From contig NZ_FNUY01000018.1 in NCBI RefSeq assembly GCF_900108245.1, positions 1-64,000 of the forward strand: 64,000 nt of DNA, in the 5' to 3' direction. The translations under genes were made by a program, and so were the position numbers. Shown here one piece after another: positions 34,064 through 43,735 of this stretch. The stretch comes from Allobosea lathyri. Its GTDB lineage: Bacteria; Pseudomonadota; Alphaproteobacteria; Rhizobiales; Beijerinckiaceae. The notes under the pieces were generated by a model that was given only the letters and a program-made list of their open reading frames with translations, did not search any database and was not told the origin of the DNA. Positions within the stretch are counted from its first letter, which is position 1; the number at the start of each line of letters is the position of its first letter.

Positions 34064-36055
34064 ATGAAGACGCTTCTCTTCATCGCCGGTGTCGTGCTGC
34101 TGGCTGCGCTGCCCCTGGTGGTGACCTCGTCCTACTACCTGCCGCTGATCACCACGATCGTGATCTATTCGATCCTGGTGCTCGGGCTCGACATCGTCTT
34201 CGGCTATACCGGCGAGGTCTCGATCGGCCATGCCGCGCTGTTTGGCGTCGGTGCCTATTCGGCGGGCCTGCTCTCGCTGCATTTCGGACTGGGCTTCTGG
34301 TGGGCGCTGCCCGCCGGCATCGTGATCACCGCGCTGTTCGGCGCGCTTCTGGCGCTGCCGGCGCTGAAGGTGACCGGGCCCTATCTTGCCATGGTGACGC
34401 TCGCCTTCGGGACGATCGTGATCACGCTCATCAACGAGATGACCGACCTCGGCCCCTGGTTCAATCACCTCAACCTGACCAACGGCCCGCTCGGCATCGA
34501 ACTGCGCACGCCGCTCTTCATCGACCTGCGCGACTATATCGATCTCTCGCTGAAGCGGCTGCGCGAGGTCGAGTACTACTACATCTCGGCGATCGCCCTG
34601 GTGCTGACGGTGGTGGTGATCAACCGCATCATCGCTTCGCGCTATGGCCGGGCTTTCGAGGCCCTGCGCGACTCGCCGATAGCGTCCGACTGCATGGGCG
34701 TCAGCGTCTACAAGCACAAGGTTCTGGCCTTCGTCATCAGCGCCGGCTTTGCCGGGCTGGCGGGCGCGCTTTACGCCTATTTCCGGCAGTATATCGCGCC
34801 GGAGGCCTTCAACTTCGCCACCTCTATCGAGTTCCTGCTGGCGGTGGCGATGGGCGGGCGCAAATCGCGGATGGGGCCGATCATCGGCTCGGCCATCGTC
34901 GTGTTCCTCCCGAATATTCTGGCCGATCTCGAACTCTTCCGGATCACGGCCGGGCTGATCGCGCTCGTAGCCCTCGCCGGCGGGTTCTATGCCTGGCGTC
35001 GTGACCCGAGCCAGGCGCGCAGCATCGCCATTCCCGTCGTGCTGTGCCTTGCGATGTTCGTGTTCTCGCTCTTCCTCGAGCATATCGTCGACTACAAGCT
35101 GACCATCTACGGGCTGATGATCCTGTTCGTGGTCTATTATCTGCCCGATGGCATCATGGGCTTCGTCCGGCAGGTGCTGACGCAGCTGTCGCTGCGCCGT
35201 GGCGGTCGCGCGCTGGTGGCGGGCGAGGCCGGCGACGCCTCGCGGGTCTGGGGGGCGACGGCGACCTCGACGCCTCCCGGCGGCGTCCTGCTCGATGCAC
35301 AGGCCGTGCTGATGCAGTTCGGCGGGCTGAAGGCCTTGAACGCCGTCGACCTCGCCGTGAAGCCGGGCACGATCCATGGGCTGATCGGGCCTAATGGCTC
35401 GGGCAAGAGCACGATGATGAATGTGCTGACGGGCATCTACAAACCGACCGGCGGCGATATCCGCTTCGAGGGCGAGAGCCTTGTCGGACGCAATTCGCCC
35501 GAGATCGCAGCCCGCGGCGTTGCCCGCACCTTCCAGAACGTCCAGCTCTTTGGCGAATTGACCTGCCTGGAGAACGTCATGGTCGGCCTGCACCGCACTT
35601 ATCGCACCGGCTTCTTCGCGGTCGCGCTGGGCCTGCCGGCCGCGCGTCGCGAGGAGCTGGCCGCGCGCGAACGTGCAGCCAGCATCCTGCAATTCGTTGG
35701 GCTGGAAGCGATGGCCAACGAGGAAGCGCGCAACCTGCCCTATGGCAAGATGCGCCTGCTCGAGATCGGCCGCGCACTCGCGCTCGACCCCAAGCTGCTC
35801 CTGCTCGACGAGCCGGCGGCGGGGCTGACCGCGCCCGACATCAAGGAGCTCATCGAGATCATCCGCAAGATCAAGGATCACGGCATCACCGTGGTCCTGA
35901 TCGAGCATCACATGGATGTGGTGATGAGCATCTCCGACACCGTGACGGTGCTCGATTTCGGCCAGAAGATCGCCGAGGGCGTGCCCGCAAAAGTCCAGGC
36001 CGACCCGCGCGTCATCGAGGCCTATCTCGGCGGCAGCGCCGCGACAGCTCACTGA
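34064..36055 (+). CDS. LivM-LivG fusion: ABC permease joined to ATPase
   Basis: The 663-residue protein joins two transporter subunits. Residues 1-370 are a LivM permease (GLDIVFGYTGEVSIGHAALF, ALPALKVTGPYLAMVTLAFG, with the AFEALRDSPIASDCMGV loop). Residues from about 410 are a LivG ATPase with Walker A GPNGSGKS, signature-like LPYGKMRLLEIGRAL, Walker B LLLLDEPAAGL and the switch His in LIEHHMD. LivM and LivG are usually separate; fusions are known in several proteobacteria. The frame is continuous, so the fusion is real. livF follows after 10 bp. Confidence 0.94.
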   Translation: MKTLLFIAGVVLLAALPLVVTSSYYLPLITTIVIYSILVLGLDIVFGYTGEVSIGHAALFGVGAYSAGLLSLHFGLGFWWALPAGIVITALFGALLALPALKVTGPYLAMVTLAFGTIVITLINEMTDLGPWFNHLNLTNGPLGIELRTPLFIDLRDYIDLSLKRLREVEYYYISAIALVLTVVVINRIIASRYGRAFEALRDSPIASDCMGVSVYKHKVLAFVISAGFAGLAGALYAYFRQYIAPEAFNFATSIEFLLAVAMGGRKSRMGPIIGSAIVVFLPNILADLELFRITAGLIALVALAGGFYAWRRDPSQARSIAIPVVLCLAMFVFSLFLEHIVDYKLTIYGLMILFVVYYLPDGIMGFVRQVLTQLSLRRGGRALVAGEAGDASRVWGATATSTPPGGVLLDAQAVLMQFGGLKALNAVDLAVKPGTIHGLIGPNGSGKSTMMNVLTGIYKPTGGDIRFEGESLVGRNSPEIAARGVARTFQNVQLFGELTCLENVMVGLHRTYRTGFFAVALGLPAARREELAARERAASILQFVGLEAMANEEARNLPYGKMRLLEIGRALALDPKLLLLDEPAAGLTAPDIKELIEIIRKIKDHGITVVLIEHHMDVVMSISDTVTVLDFGQKIAEGVPAKVQADPRVIEAYLGGSAATAH

Positions 36056-36065
36056 GGGACCCCAG

Positions 36066-36788
36066 ATGCTCCAGGTCCACAATCTCGTCGCCGGCTACGG
36101 CAAGGTGCAGGTGCTGCACCAGCTCTCGATCTCCGTGCCCAAGGGCCAGTTGGTCACGCTGATCGGCTCCAACGGCGCCGGCAAGTCCACGACGCTGCGA
36201 GCGATCTCGGGCATGATCAAGCCGGATTCCGGCGAGATCCTGCTGGCGGGCCGGAATATAGCCGGCCTCCCCTCGCATGAGATCACCAAGCTCGGCATGG
36301 CGCATTCGCCCGAAGGACGACGCGTGTTTCCCGCGCTCAGCGTCGACGACAATCTCGAACTCGGGGCCTTCCCGCGCCTGACCGGCGCGCGGCCCAAGGG
36401 CGATGTCGAGCAGGACCGGCAGCGCATGTTCGAGCTCTTCCCACGGCTCAGGGAGCGTCGGAGCCAATTAGCCGGCACACTTTCTGGCGGCGAGCAGCAG
36501 ATGTTGGCGATGGCGCGCGCGCTGATGCTGGCGCCGGAGGTGCTGCTGCTCGACGAGCCCTCGATGGGTCTCGCGCCGCGCCTCGTCGAGGAGGTTTTTG
36601 CCACGATCGCGCGGCTGAAGGCGGCGAAGATCACCATGCTGCTGGTGGAGCAGTTCGCGGCTGCCGCGCTCGAAGTCGCCGATTACGGCTATGTGCTGGA
36701 AAATGGCCGCCTGGCCAGCTCCGGCGACGCCACGAAGCTGAAGAACGACCCGGCCGTGCGGGCCGCCTATCTCGGCGCGAGCCACTGA
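36066..36788 (+). CDS. livF: Branched-chain amino acid-type ABC ATPase LivF
   Basis: The 240-residue ATPase has Walker A GSNGAGKST, the LivF mark MAHSPEGRRVFPALSVDDNL, signature LSGGEQQMLAMARAL, Walker B VLLLDEPSMGL and the switch region VEQF. It pairs with the LivG domain of the preceding fusion. It is the last gene of the liv-type operon; a GC-rich hairpin follows. Confidence 0.95.
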   Translation: MLQVHNLVAGYGKVQVLHQLSISVPKGQLVTLIGSNGAGKSTTLRAISGMIKPDSGEILLAGRNIAGLPSHEITKLGMAHSPEGRRVFPALSVDDNLELGAFPRLTGARPKGDVEQDRQRMFELFPRLRERRSQLAGTLSGGEQQMLAMARALMLAPEVLLLDEPSMGLAPRLVEEVFATIARLKAAKITMLLVEQFAAAALEVADYGYVLENGRLASSGDATKLKNDPAVRAAYLGASH

Positions 36789-36820
36789 GCTGCGCGCCTT
36801 TCGGGAACCGGTTGATAGGG

Positions 36821-36849
36821 GCGGCCCCGGCATTCTTGCCGGTGGCCGC
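36821..36849. terminator. GC-rich hairpin between livF and the convergent lipoprotein gene
   Basis: GCGGCC-CCGGC pairs with GCCGG-GGCCGC with one bulged T and a 6-nt loop. No T-run follows, so it may stabilise transcript ends rather than act as a full intrinsic terminator. Both flanking genes point toward it. Confidence 0.5.
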
Positions 36850-36878
36850 CACGCGTATCCGTTTAGGCTAACCGGCGG

Positions 36879-37187
36879 CTACGGGCAGGCAAAGCCGCCA
36901 CGCGCATCGGGGAGGCAGCGCGAGCCATTGGGCAGGTTCAATGCGCCGGACCTGTCGCGGCGAACATAGTCTCCGTTGGGCAACGTGAAGCCGCCCTGCC
37001 CGTCGACTGCGACGCGCGATCCATCCGGCAGGATCAGACCGCCGGCGCCGTCATTGGCGATGCGCTTGACCGAACCCGCGGGAGGCGGCTCGGAGTTCAC
37101 GAGGGCGCGCGGACGCGAACTATCGACGCAAGCTGAGGCAAGGCATGCCAGGGCGACGACAGCTGCAGCTGACAGCACGCGATTCAT
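36879..37187 (-). CDS. Small lipoprotein with 16-residue repeats
   Basis: The 102-residue product has a signal sequence with a lipobox (LASAC, Cys20), so it is probably a lipoprotein. The mature region contains three units of exactly 16 residues, each centred on LPDGSR/LPNGDY/LPNGSR (positions 53, 69 and 85) and spaced by GG(F/L)-type turns. Such short beta-type repeats resemble small envelope proteins of Hyphomicrobiales, but I cannot name the family. It is a lone gene facing the liv operon. The 290 bp upstream (37188-37479) show no other gene. Confidence 0.7.
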   Translation of the reverse strand: MNRVLSAAAVVALACLASACVDSSRPRALVNSEPPPAGSVKRIANDGAGGLILPDGSRVAVDGQGGFTLPNGDYVRRDRSGALNLPNGSRCLPDARGGFACP

Positions 37188-37479
37188 GAGCGCACCGCTT
37201 CAAAACGATGGCAGTCGAAACCATACTCCGCCGCCCTTGTGACAAGCTGCATCGACACCTCCTGTTTCATCCCGGCCCGCAGCACGCATGCAGCGTCCTG
37301 ACCGACCGTCGTCATAGTCTTTGTGTTCATTGTGCGATCTCCGTGACCGTCAGTGAACGCGCGATAGACCCTTCTGTTTCCAGACTGGGCAATGAATGAC
37401 GATCAGGCAAGGCCTCCCCACACAGAGCACCCTGTTTCGAATGCCTATCGACATGCCGCCAATTTGGCCCGACATCGCG

Positions 37480-38544
37480 TCATTGCACGATACGCACATC
37501 CTCGGGCGCCCAGCGGCATGTGACGTCACTGCCCGGGGGCAGGAGTGCGCCACGAGGCGCTGCGACCTTCAGGATCGAGCCGTCGCGGAGGCGGATTTCA
37601 TAACGGGCGGTCGACCCCAGGAAGGCAGCCATCTGGATCGTGCCGGGGAAACCGGCGCCATCGTTCGACGTGCCCTGCGCCACCACGATCGATTCCGGCC
37701 GCAGAGTGATCTTGACCGCACTGCCGGGTGCCTGGCCGGCGCCGATACCTTCAAGGGCGCCGAAACCGGTCTCGGCACGTGCAAAGGTACCGGTCGCATC
37801 GATCATCCGGCCGTCGAGGATATTGTTGATCCCGACGAAATCCGCGACGAAGAGCGAGGCCGGCGCGTTGTAGATCTCCGTGGGCGTACCGACCTGCTCC
37901 AGGCGGCCACGGCTCATCACCACGATCCGGTCGGAGACCGCCATCGCCTCGTCCTGGTCATGCGTGACGAAAACGGTGGTGATGCCGAGCTGCTTTTGCA
38001 GGTCGCGCAGCTCGAAACGGATGCGCTCGCGCAGCTTCGCGTCGAGATTGGACAGGGGTTCGTCGAGCAGCAGGACGGAGGGGCGGATGGCGATGGCGCG
38101 TGCGATTGCGACGCGCTGCTGCTGGCCGCCCGACATCTGCCGGGGATAGCGGCCGGCGAATTCGCTCAGGCCCACGATCTCAAGGACTTCGCCGACGCGC
38201 TTCTGCAGCTCGGCCTTGGGCGTCTTGCGCAGCTTCAGCCCGTAGCCGACATTCGCCGCAACCGTCATGTGCGGGAACAGCGCATAGGACTGGAAGACGA
38301 AGCCGCAATCGCGCCGGTTCGGCGGCAGGCTGGTGACATCCTTGCCGGCGATGACGATCCGGCCCTGATCGGGCTCGGCGAAACCGCCGAGCATGCGCAG
38401 AAGCGTGGTCTTGCCGCAGCCCGAAGGGCCGAGAAAAGTCATGAACTCGCCCGGCTGGACGGAGATCGAGATGTCGTCGAGCACGGTGTTCGCGCCATAG
38501 GTCTTCGTCACGCGATCGACGAGAAGATCGGCTGCATTCACCAC
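37480..38544 (-). CDS. ABC transporter ATPase (PotA/FbpC-like)
   Basis: The start is GTG at 38544 with GGAGGG 7 nt upstream, overlapping the end of the permease gene by 7 nt. The 354-residue ATPase has Walker A GPSGCGKTT, Q-loop FVFQSYALFPH, signature MSGGQQQRVAIARAI, Walker B VLLLDEPLSNLD and HDQDEAM, then a C-terminal TOBE domain (IRVTLRPE-like KITLRPESIVV). This type energises uptake of polyamines, iron(III) or phosphonates. It is the last gene of the four-gene importer operon. Confidence 0.93.
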   Translation of the reverse strand: MVNAADLLVDRVTKTYGANTVLDDISISVQPGEFMTFLGPSGCGKTTLLRMLGGFAEPDQGRIVIAGKDVTSLPPNRRDCGFVFQSYALFPHMTVAANVGYGLKLRKTPKAELQKRVGEVLEIVGLSEFAGRYPRQMSGGQQQRVAIARAIAIRPSVLLLDEPLSNLDAKLRERIRFELRDLQKQLGITTVFVTHDQDEAMAVSDRIVVMSRGRLEQVGTPTEIYNAPASLFVADFVGINNILDGRMIDATGTFARAETGFGALEGIGAGQAPGSAVKITLRPESIVVAQGTSNDGAGFPGTIQMAAFLGSTARYEIRLRDGSILKVAAPRGALLPPGSDVTCRWAPEDVRIVQ

Positions 38545-39368
38545 CAGCGTGCCCTCCGCACTAGAACTTCCAGAATGACGATGACGCCGACCGCAAACAG
38601 GTTGGTCGCCATGGCCACGGCCGCGCCAAGCCGCGTCGAACCGCTCTCGAATGCATGGTAGATCGCTATCGGCATGGTGCTGATCTCGGGTGTCGTGAGC
38701 AGGAGCGTGATTTCGAAATCCGAGATCGAACGCGCGAAGACGAGGGCCATGCCGGTGATGATCGACGGCACGATATTGGGCAGGACCACGGTCATGAAGG
38801 CACCGAGCGGACCGGCGCCGAGGCTGCGAGCAGCCTCCTCGGCCGAGCGATCGATCTGCTCCAGCGCCGAAATCAGCGGCCGGATCATGAAGGGGATCGA
38901 CACGACGGTGTGTCCCAGGATGATCGCCGTCCAGGCGCCGAGCGGGGCGAGCGGCCCCAGCTTGAACAGCGACATCAGGCCGAAGGCGAGCACGATCGGC
39001 GGGAACACCATCGGCAGGTTGACGAGTTCCGAGACGATGCCACGACCGGCGAACTTGAAACGCACCAGCGCATAGGCGACGGGAAGCCCGATCAGCAGGC
39101 ACAGGATGACGGCGGGCACCGCGATGAACAGGCTGTCGCGGATCGAACGCAGGATGCGCCCGCCCCATTGCGTATACATCTCGAAGCTCAGGCCCGAAGG
39201 CAGGATGCCATAGGCAAGGTCGAAGCGCTCCGAGACCGACAGCGAGAGCAGCGTGATCGGCGGGATGACGATGAACAGCACGAGGCCGAGCGTCGTCAGC
39301 GGGAAGATCCACCTGAACGGCGGCAGGACGGAGGAAATCGCCGAGGGTGTCCGGGGGCCGCGCCGCAT
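38538..39368 (-). CDS. ABC transporter permease (PotC-like)
   Basis: The 276-residue inner-membrane protein has six predicted membrane segments and the conserved loop EEAARSLGAGPLGAFMTVVL typical of PotC/ModB-type permeases. It shares one base with the upstream permease stop codon and overlaps the ATPase start, so the operon is tightly packed. Confidence 0.92.
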   Translation of the reverse strand: MRRGPRTPSAISSVLPPFRWIFPLTTLGLVLFIVIPPITLLSLSVSERFDLAYGILPSGLSFEMYTQWGGRILRSIRDSLFIAVPAVILCLLIGLPVAYALVRFKFAGRGIVSELVNLPMVFPPIVLAFGLMSLFKLGPLAPLGAWTAIILGHTVVSIPFMIRPLISALEQIDRSAEEAARSLGAGPLGAFMTVVLPNIVPSIITGMALVFARSISDFEITLLLTTPEISTMPIAIYHAFESGSTRLGAAVAMATNLFAVGVIVILEVLVRRARWW

Positions 39369-40297
39369 CAGAGAGCCTCGACCGAGAGCGTGCCGCGGAA
39401 CAGGCGACGAACCACGAGCACATAGAGGAAGCGGCCGAGCAGCGTGATCACGGCCAGGACCACCGCGAATGCGCAGATCTGCGCCATCGTGCCGGAGATG
39501 CCGAGCGACTGGATGCGGTTGAAGATTTCGAGCGGGAGCACGACGACGCCCTTGCTGCCGCCGCCGAGGATCAACGCCGCGACATAGGCGACCATCGTGC
39601 GGATGAAGACGAAGATCCAGATCGCGGCGACGCCGGGCAGAACAAGCGGCAACACGATGTTGAAGAACGTCTCGCGCTCGGTGGCGCCGAGGCTGGACGA
39701 GGCATCCTCAAGCGCGACATCGACCATCTCGAACAGCGAGGCGGTCATGCGCACCGAGATCGTGGCGAAGAGCGCGAGATCGCCGATGACGACGGCTGCG
39801 AAGGTGCCGGTCAATTCGAGCGGCTCGTTGATCCATTCCAGCGTCTGGAACAGCAAATGGTTGATCGGCCCGGTCGAGCTGATGAACCAGAGGATGCCGA
39901 AGATGATCGTGATCGCCGGGGCCAGCGAGGGATAGGTCACGATCGCCGACAGGGCCGGCGCGATGCGGGGGCGGCGCGCCATGTAATAGCCGACGGCGAT
40001 GCCGACCACGGCCAGGATCGTCGCGACGACGACCGAGATCGCCAGCGTCCTGACAATGACCTCGCGGTTATGCGGGTCGTTGAGGACGAGTGCGTAGTTC
40101 GAGAGCGTCGGCACGATGCTCGACAGCGTCTCCTGCCCCGAGAGATAGGGCAGGCCGAACGCCGTCGAGGACGAGACGCTTTTCAGCAGGATCGCCGCGA
40201 AAGGCACGAGCAGGAGGATCAGCAGCAAGGCGATGAACGGCGCGACCAGAAGCCACGCCGTCACCGTCTCCCGCCTTTGCGCGGAGAAGGCCTTCAT
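39368..40297 (-). CDS. ABC transporter permease (PotB-like)
   Basis: The 309-residue protein has an N-terminal membrane segment (LLVAPFIALLLILLLVPFAA), further segments and the permease loop EDASSSLGATERETFFNIVL. It heads the permease pair and starts 10 bp after the binding-protein gene. The substrate is probably the same small cationic or anionic compound bound by the Tat-exported binding protein. Confidence 0.92.
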   Translation of the reverse strand: MKAFSAQRRETVTAWLLVAPFIALLLILLLVPFAAILLKSVSSSTAFGLPYLSGQETLSSIVPTLSNYALVLNDPHNREVIVRTLAISVVVATILAVVGIAVGYYMARRPRIAPALSAIVTYPSLAPAITIIFGILWFISSTGPINHLLFQTLEWINEPLELTGTFAAVVIGDLALFATISVRMTASLFEMVDVALEDASSSLGATERETFFNIVLPLVLPGVAAIWIFVFIRTMVAYVAALILGGGSKGVVVLPLEIFNRIQSLGISGTMAQICAFAVVLAVITLLGRFLYVLVVRRLFRGTLSVEAL

Positions 40298-40307
40298 TGG
40301 ATTTCCG

Positions 40308-41420
40308 TCACCCGCGCCGCTTCAGGACTTCGCTTTCCCAGGTCGCGACATAGCGGTCCATCTTGCCCGCCCAATCGACCCAATCGACGGGAATCGTGTG
40401 GTTCTGGACGTCTTCCCAGGTCTTCAGGCCGACGCGCTCGGCATTGTTCAGCGCCATGATCTTGTTGGGGAGTTCATGGGGGAAGTTCTTGGGATTGTTG
40501 CTGGGGTTGAGGCCGATATCCATCATCACCTTGGCGTATTTGGCGGTGCTGGTCAGGTCCAGTACCTTCATTGCCGCAGTGCGGCTCGGCGCTGTCTTCA
40601 GGAGGCCGACAGAGACCGGCAGCACGCCCAGCGCCTTCTGCGGCGTCACGATCGGCAGGCCCGAGACCGAGGCCTTGTCGACCTCGACGCTGATATAGAC
40701 GTTCGGCAGGTTGAGGAAGGTGATCCACGCATCGCCGCGCTGCAGGCCGAGGCGGTTGTCGATCCAGCGCGCATTATAGGTCTTCACATTCGCGTCGACC
40801 TTGCGGCAGTAGTCGATCCAGCCGTTCTCGCCATAGAGTTCGACGACGATCGGGATCCAGACTGGGAAGCCGCGCGGATCGGACCAGCTCAGGCGGTTCT
40901 TCCAGCGCGGATCGGTGAAGATGTCCCAGGTCGGCTTTTCCGGCAGGCTGCTTGCCTTGACGAAGTTGGTGTTGAAGCCGACGACGCCCCAATTGGTGCG
41001 GAAGACCTCGAGCGTGTATTCGCCGCGCGCGAACGGGTAGAGCTCCTGCGTGCCGGGCATGTCGGCATAGGGCATCTTCTCGAGCAGGCCGTCGAGAACG
41101 AGGCGCTCGGGGAACGGGGCGTCGCCATAGAACAGGTCGGTCGAGTAGGTCTTGCTCTCGACCTCGGTCTTGATCTTGGCGAAGGCGGGGGCGTAGCCCA
41201 GCGGGTCGTAGCGAACCTCGACCGCGCCTTGCGTGTCGGCCGCGATCATCTTCGACCACTCTTCCCAGAGCTTCAGATGCAGGCCGGGTACGCCGAGAAT
41301 GTTGACGACCTGGGTCGCGGCAAAGGCAGGGCGGATGACGAAGGGAGCGGCGATCGCAGCGCCGGCACCGACTTTAAGAGCCGTGCGCCGCGAGAGCGGC
41401 GTGTTCAGGGTTTCAGACAT
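40308..41420 (-). CDS. Tat-exported ABC transporter binding protein (family 1)
   Basis: GGAGG lies 8 nt before the ATG. The N-terminus carries a twin-arginine signal (SRRTALKVGAGAAIAAPFVI, ending AFA), so the folded protein is exported by Tat. The mature protein matches family 1 periplasmic binding proteins of the iron/polyamine/aminoethylphosphonate type (TDLFYGDAPF, WGVVGFNTNFV, SWSDPRGFP). It is the first gene of an operon with two permeases and an ATPase. The substrate cannot be told from sequence. Confidence 0.9.
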   Translation of the reverse strand: MSETLNTPLSRRTALKVGAGAAIAAPFVIRPAFAATQVVNILGVPGLHLKLWEEWSKMIAADTQGAVEVRYDPLGYAPAFAKIKTEVESKTYSTDLFYGDAPFPERLVLDGLLEKMPYADMPGTQELYPFARGEYTLEVFRTNWGVVGFNTNFVKASSLPEKPTWDIFTDPRWKNRLSWSDPRGFPVWIPIVVELYGENGWIDYCRKVDANVKTYNARWIDNRLGLQRGDAWITFLNLPNVYISVEVDKASVSGLPIVTPQKALGVLPVSVGLLKTAPSRTAAMKVLDLTSTAKYAKVMMDIGLNPSNNPKNFPHELPNKIMALNNAERVGLKTWEDVQNHTIPVDWVDWAGKMDRYVATWESEVLKRRG

Positions 41421-41531
41421 GGGTGTTCCTCCGGGGGAGACATGTGAAGGGTCTGGTCGGAATCGGCCCTTTCGGCGCGTCCCGGCTTCTTGGTCTTGGC
41501 AAAAGGCGAAGCGTGGTGTCAGGCGGCCGGG

Positions 41532-43565
41532 TTACGACACTCCCTTGCGCTTGAGCTGCTGGCGGGCCGCATCGGCCACGGCCTTCGCCGTAATGCCGAA
41601 TAGCTCGTAGAGTTCTTCGGCCGGGCCGCTGGCGCCAAAACTGTTCATGCCGATGAAATCGCCGTCGATACCGATCAGACCGTCCCAGCTCTGACGGACG
41701 GCGGCCTCGACTGCGACGCGAACCGGCGCGGTGCCGAGGATCGCGGCACGGTAGCTGGCAGGCTGTTCGGCGAACAGCTCGAAACTCGGCACCGAGACGA
41801 CACGGGTCGCGATGCCCTCGCTCTCCAGTTGGTCCCGGGCGGCCAACGCCAGCTGAACTTCGGAGCCGGAGGAGAACAGCGAGACCTGCGCCTCGCCATT
41901 GGCGGCGGCGATCTCGTAGGCGCCCAGCGCCGAGCGGTTCTGCGTCTCGGCATCCTGGCGCAATTGCGGTACGGGCTGGCGGGTGAGAGCGAGAATCGTC
42001 GGCCGCTTGCGGTTCTGCAGCGCGATTTCCCAGGCTTCCGCCGTTTCAATGCCATCAGCCGGGCGCAGCACAAGCAGGTTCGGCATGGCGCGCAAGGCGG
42101 CGAGATGCTCGACCGGCTGATGCGTCGAACCGTCTTCGCCAAGCCCGATCGAGTCATGTGTCATGACGTGGATCGTGCCGAGCCCCATCAGCGCCGAGAG
42201 ACGCAAGGCAGGACGGAAATAGTCGGAGAAGGCGAGGAAGGTCGCGCCTACGGGGATGAAGCCCTCGATCGCCAGCCCGTTCATCGCCGCGACCATCGCA
42301 TGCTCGCGGATGCCCCAATGGACGAAATGTCCGCTGAAATCCTCCGGCGTGATCGCGCGCAGGCTCGCCTTGTTCAGTGTTGCGGAGGTGAGATCTGCAG
42401 AACCTGAGATCAGTTCCGGCAGGAGCCGGCTAAGCTGGTCGAAGACCTGTTCGGAGGCCTTGCGCGTGGGGATCTGCGCGGCGCTCTCGACGAAACCGCG
42501 CTTGGCGGCGAGCACGGCCTCGGAGAGGCCGGCCGGCAGGGATTTCGTCAGGCAGCGCTCGAACACAACCTTGCGATCAGCCGGCACCTGGGCAAAGCGC
42601 TTTATCCAGTCCTGGCGGTCCTGCTTGCCACGCGCGGCGGCCGCCTTCCAGGCAGCGTCGGCGGCGTCGGGAATTTCGAACGGCCCCCAGTTCCAGCCGA
42701 GATTGGCGCGCGCACCGGCGACTTCCTTGGTGCCCAGCGGCGAGGAGTGCGCGTCGGGCTTATTGGCCTTGGTCGGCGCACTGAAGCCGATCACCGTGCG
42801 GCAGGCGATCAGGGTCGGCCTGTCGCTGGCGCGGGCCTCGTCGATGGCTGCGGAAATCGCTTCGGGGTCATGTCCGTCGATGCGCAGGACATGCCAGCCG
42901 GAAGCCCGGAAACGGGCTAGCTGGTCGGTCGATTCCACCATGTCGACGCTGCCGTCGATGCAGATGTTGTTGTCGTCGAACAGCACGGTCAGGCGGCTGA
43001 GCTTGAAATGTCCGGCGAGCGCGATCGCCTCCTGGCTGATGCCCTCCATCAGATCGCCGTCGGAGGCGATGACATAGGTGCGGTGGTCGACGATGTCCTT
43101 GCCGAAATGAGCAGCGCCAAGCCGCTCAGCCAGCGCAAAACCGATCGCGGTGGCCAGCCCCTGGCCAAGCGGGCCGGTCGTCGTCTCGATACCGCCGGCA
43201 TGGCCGTATTCGGGATGGCCGGCCGCGCGCGAATGCGTCGTGCGGAAGCGCTTGAGTTCGTCGAGCGGCATGTCCTCGTAGCCGAGCAGATGCAGCGCCG
43301 CGTAGAGCAGCATCGAACCGTGGCCAGCCGAAAGGATCAGCCGGTCGCGATCGGGCCAGGCGGGATCGGCGGGATCGAATTTCAGATGCTGCGAGAACAG
43401 CACGGCCGCGACGTCGGCCATGCCGAGCGGCATGCCGGGATGGCCGGATTTGGCCTGCTCGATCGCATCCATCGTCAGCGCGCGCAGCGCATTGGCCATC
43501 AGCTTGAGCTCAGCCAGATCGAGCGAGGCAGCGGGAATGGCACGCGAAAGAGACGAAACAGGCAT
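41532..43565 (-). CDS. tkt: Transketolase
   Basis: The start at 43565 (MPVSSLSRAIP) is chosen because earlier codons have no family similarity. The 677-residue enzyme has the thiamine-diphosphate features: SGHPGMPLGMAD, GHGSMLLYAALHL, TGPLGQGLATAIGFA and the GDGxxMEG-type SDGDLMEGISQEA with the GDx(25-30)N motif. The second half has the EHAMVAAMNG and HDSIGLGEDGSTHQPVEHL blocks. It transfers two-carbon units in the pentose phosphate or Calvin cycle. It stands between an ABC operon and a divergent GntR gene. Confidence 0.95.
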   Translation of the reverse strand: MPVSSLSRAIPAASLDLAELKLMANALRALTMDAIEQAKSGHPGMPLGMADVAAVLFSQHLKFDPADPAWPDRDRLILSAGHGSMLLYAALHLLGYEDMPLDELKRFRTTHSRAAGHPEYGHAGGIETTTGPLGQGLATAIGFALAERLGAAHFGKDIVDHRTYVIASDGDLMEGISQEAIALAGHFKLSRLTVLFDDNNICIDGSVDMVESTDQLARFRASGWHVLRIDGHDPEAISAAIDEARASDRPTLIACRTVIGFSAPTKANKPDAHSSPLGTKEVAGARANLGWNWGPFEIPDAADAAWKAAAARGKQDRQDWIKRFAQVPADRKVVFERCLTKSLPAGLSEAVLAAKRGFVESAAQIPTRKASEQVFDQLSRLLPELISGSADLTSATLNKASLRAITPEDFSGHFVHWGIREHAMVAAMNGLAIEGFIPVGATFLAFSDYFRPALRLSALMGLGTIHVMTHDSIGLGEDGSTHQPVEHLAALRAMPNLLVLRPADGIETAEAWEIALQNRKRPTILALTRQPVPQLRQDAETQNRSALGAYEIAAANGEAQVSLFSSGSEVQLALAARDQLESEGIATRVVSVPSFELFAEQPASYRAAILGTAPVRVAVEAAVRQSWDGLIGIDGDFIGMNSFGASGPAEELYELFGITAKAVADAARQQLKRKGVS

Positions 43566-43621
43566 GAAATGAAGCTCACGACGGAAGGCGGACCAATCAA
43601 TGGGCGCTTGCGCCAAACCCT

Positions 43622-43650
43622 TGATATGAGATGTTTGATATGTGATCACA
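43622..43650. promoter_or_regulatory. Possible operator between tkt and the GntR gene
   Basis: TTGATATG occurs twice in direct orientation at 43622 and 43635 (TTGATATGAGATG and TTGATATGTGAT), and a perfect palindrome TGTGATCACA follows at 43641-43650. Such elements lie in the 170-bp gap between divergent tkt and GntR starts and may bind that regulator. Confidence 0.4.
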
Positions 43651-43735
43651 GATTTTGTGTCAACAAATCGAATCCCGTCTGGATGCGACAAACCGCGTAT
43701 GGCTAGATGACGCGGATGGGGTGGAATACGAGCCG

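Noticed and set aside
34043-36082. 679-residue minus-strand open frame
   Set aside because: Exact antisense of the LivM-LivG fusion, with a His/Asp/Arg-rich product and no domain.
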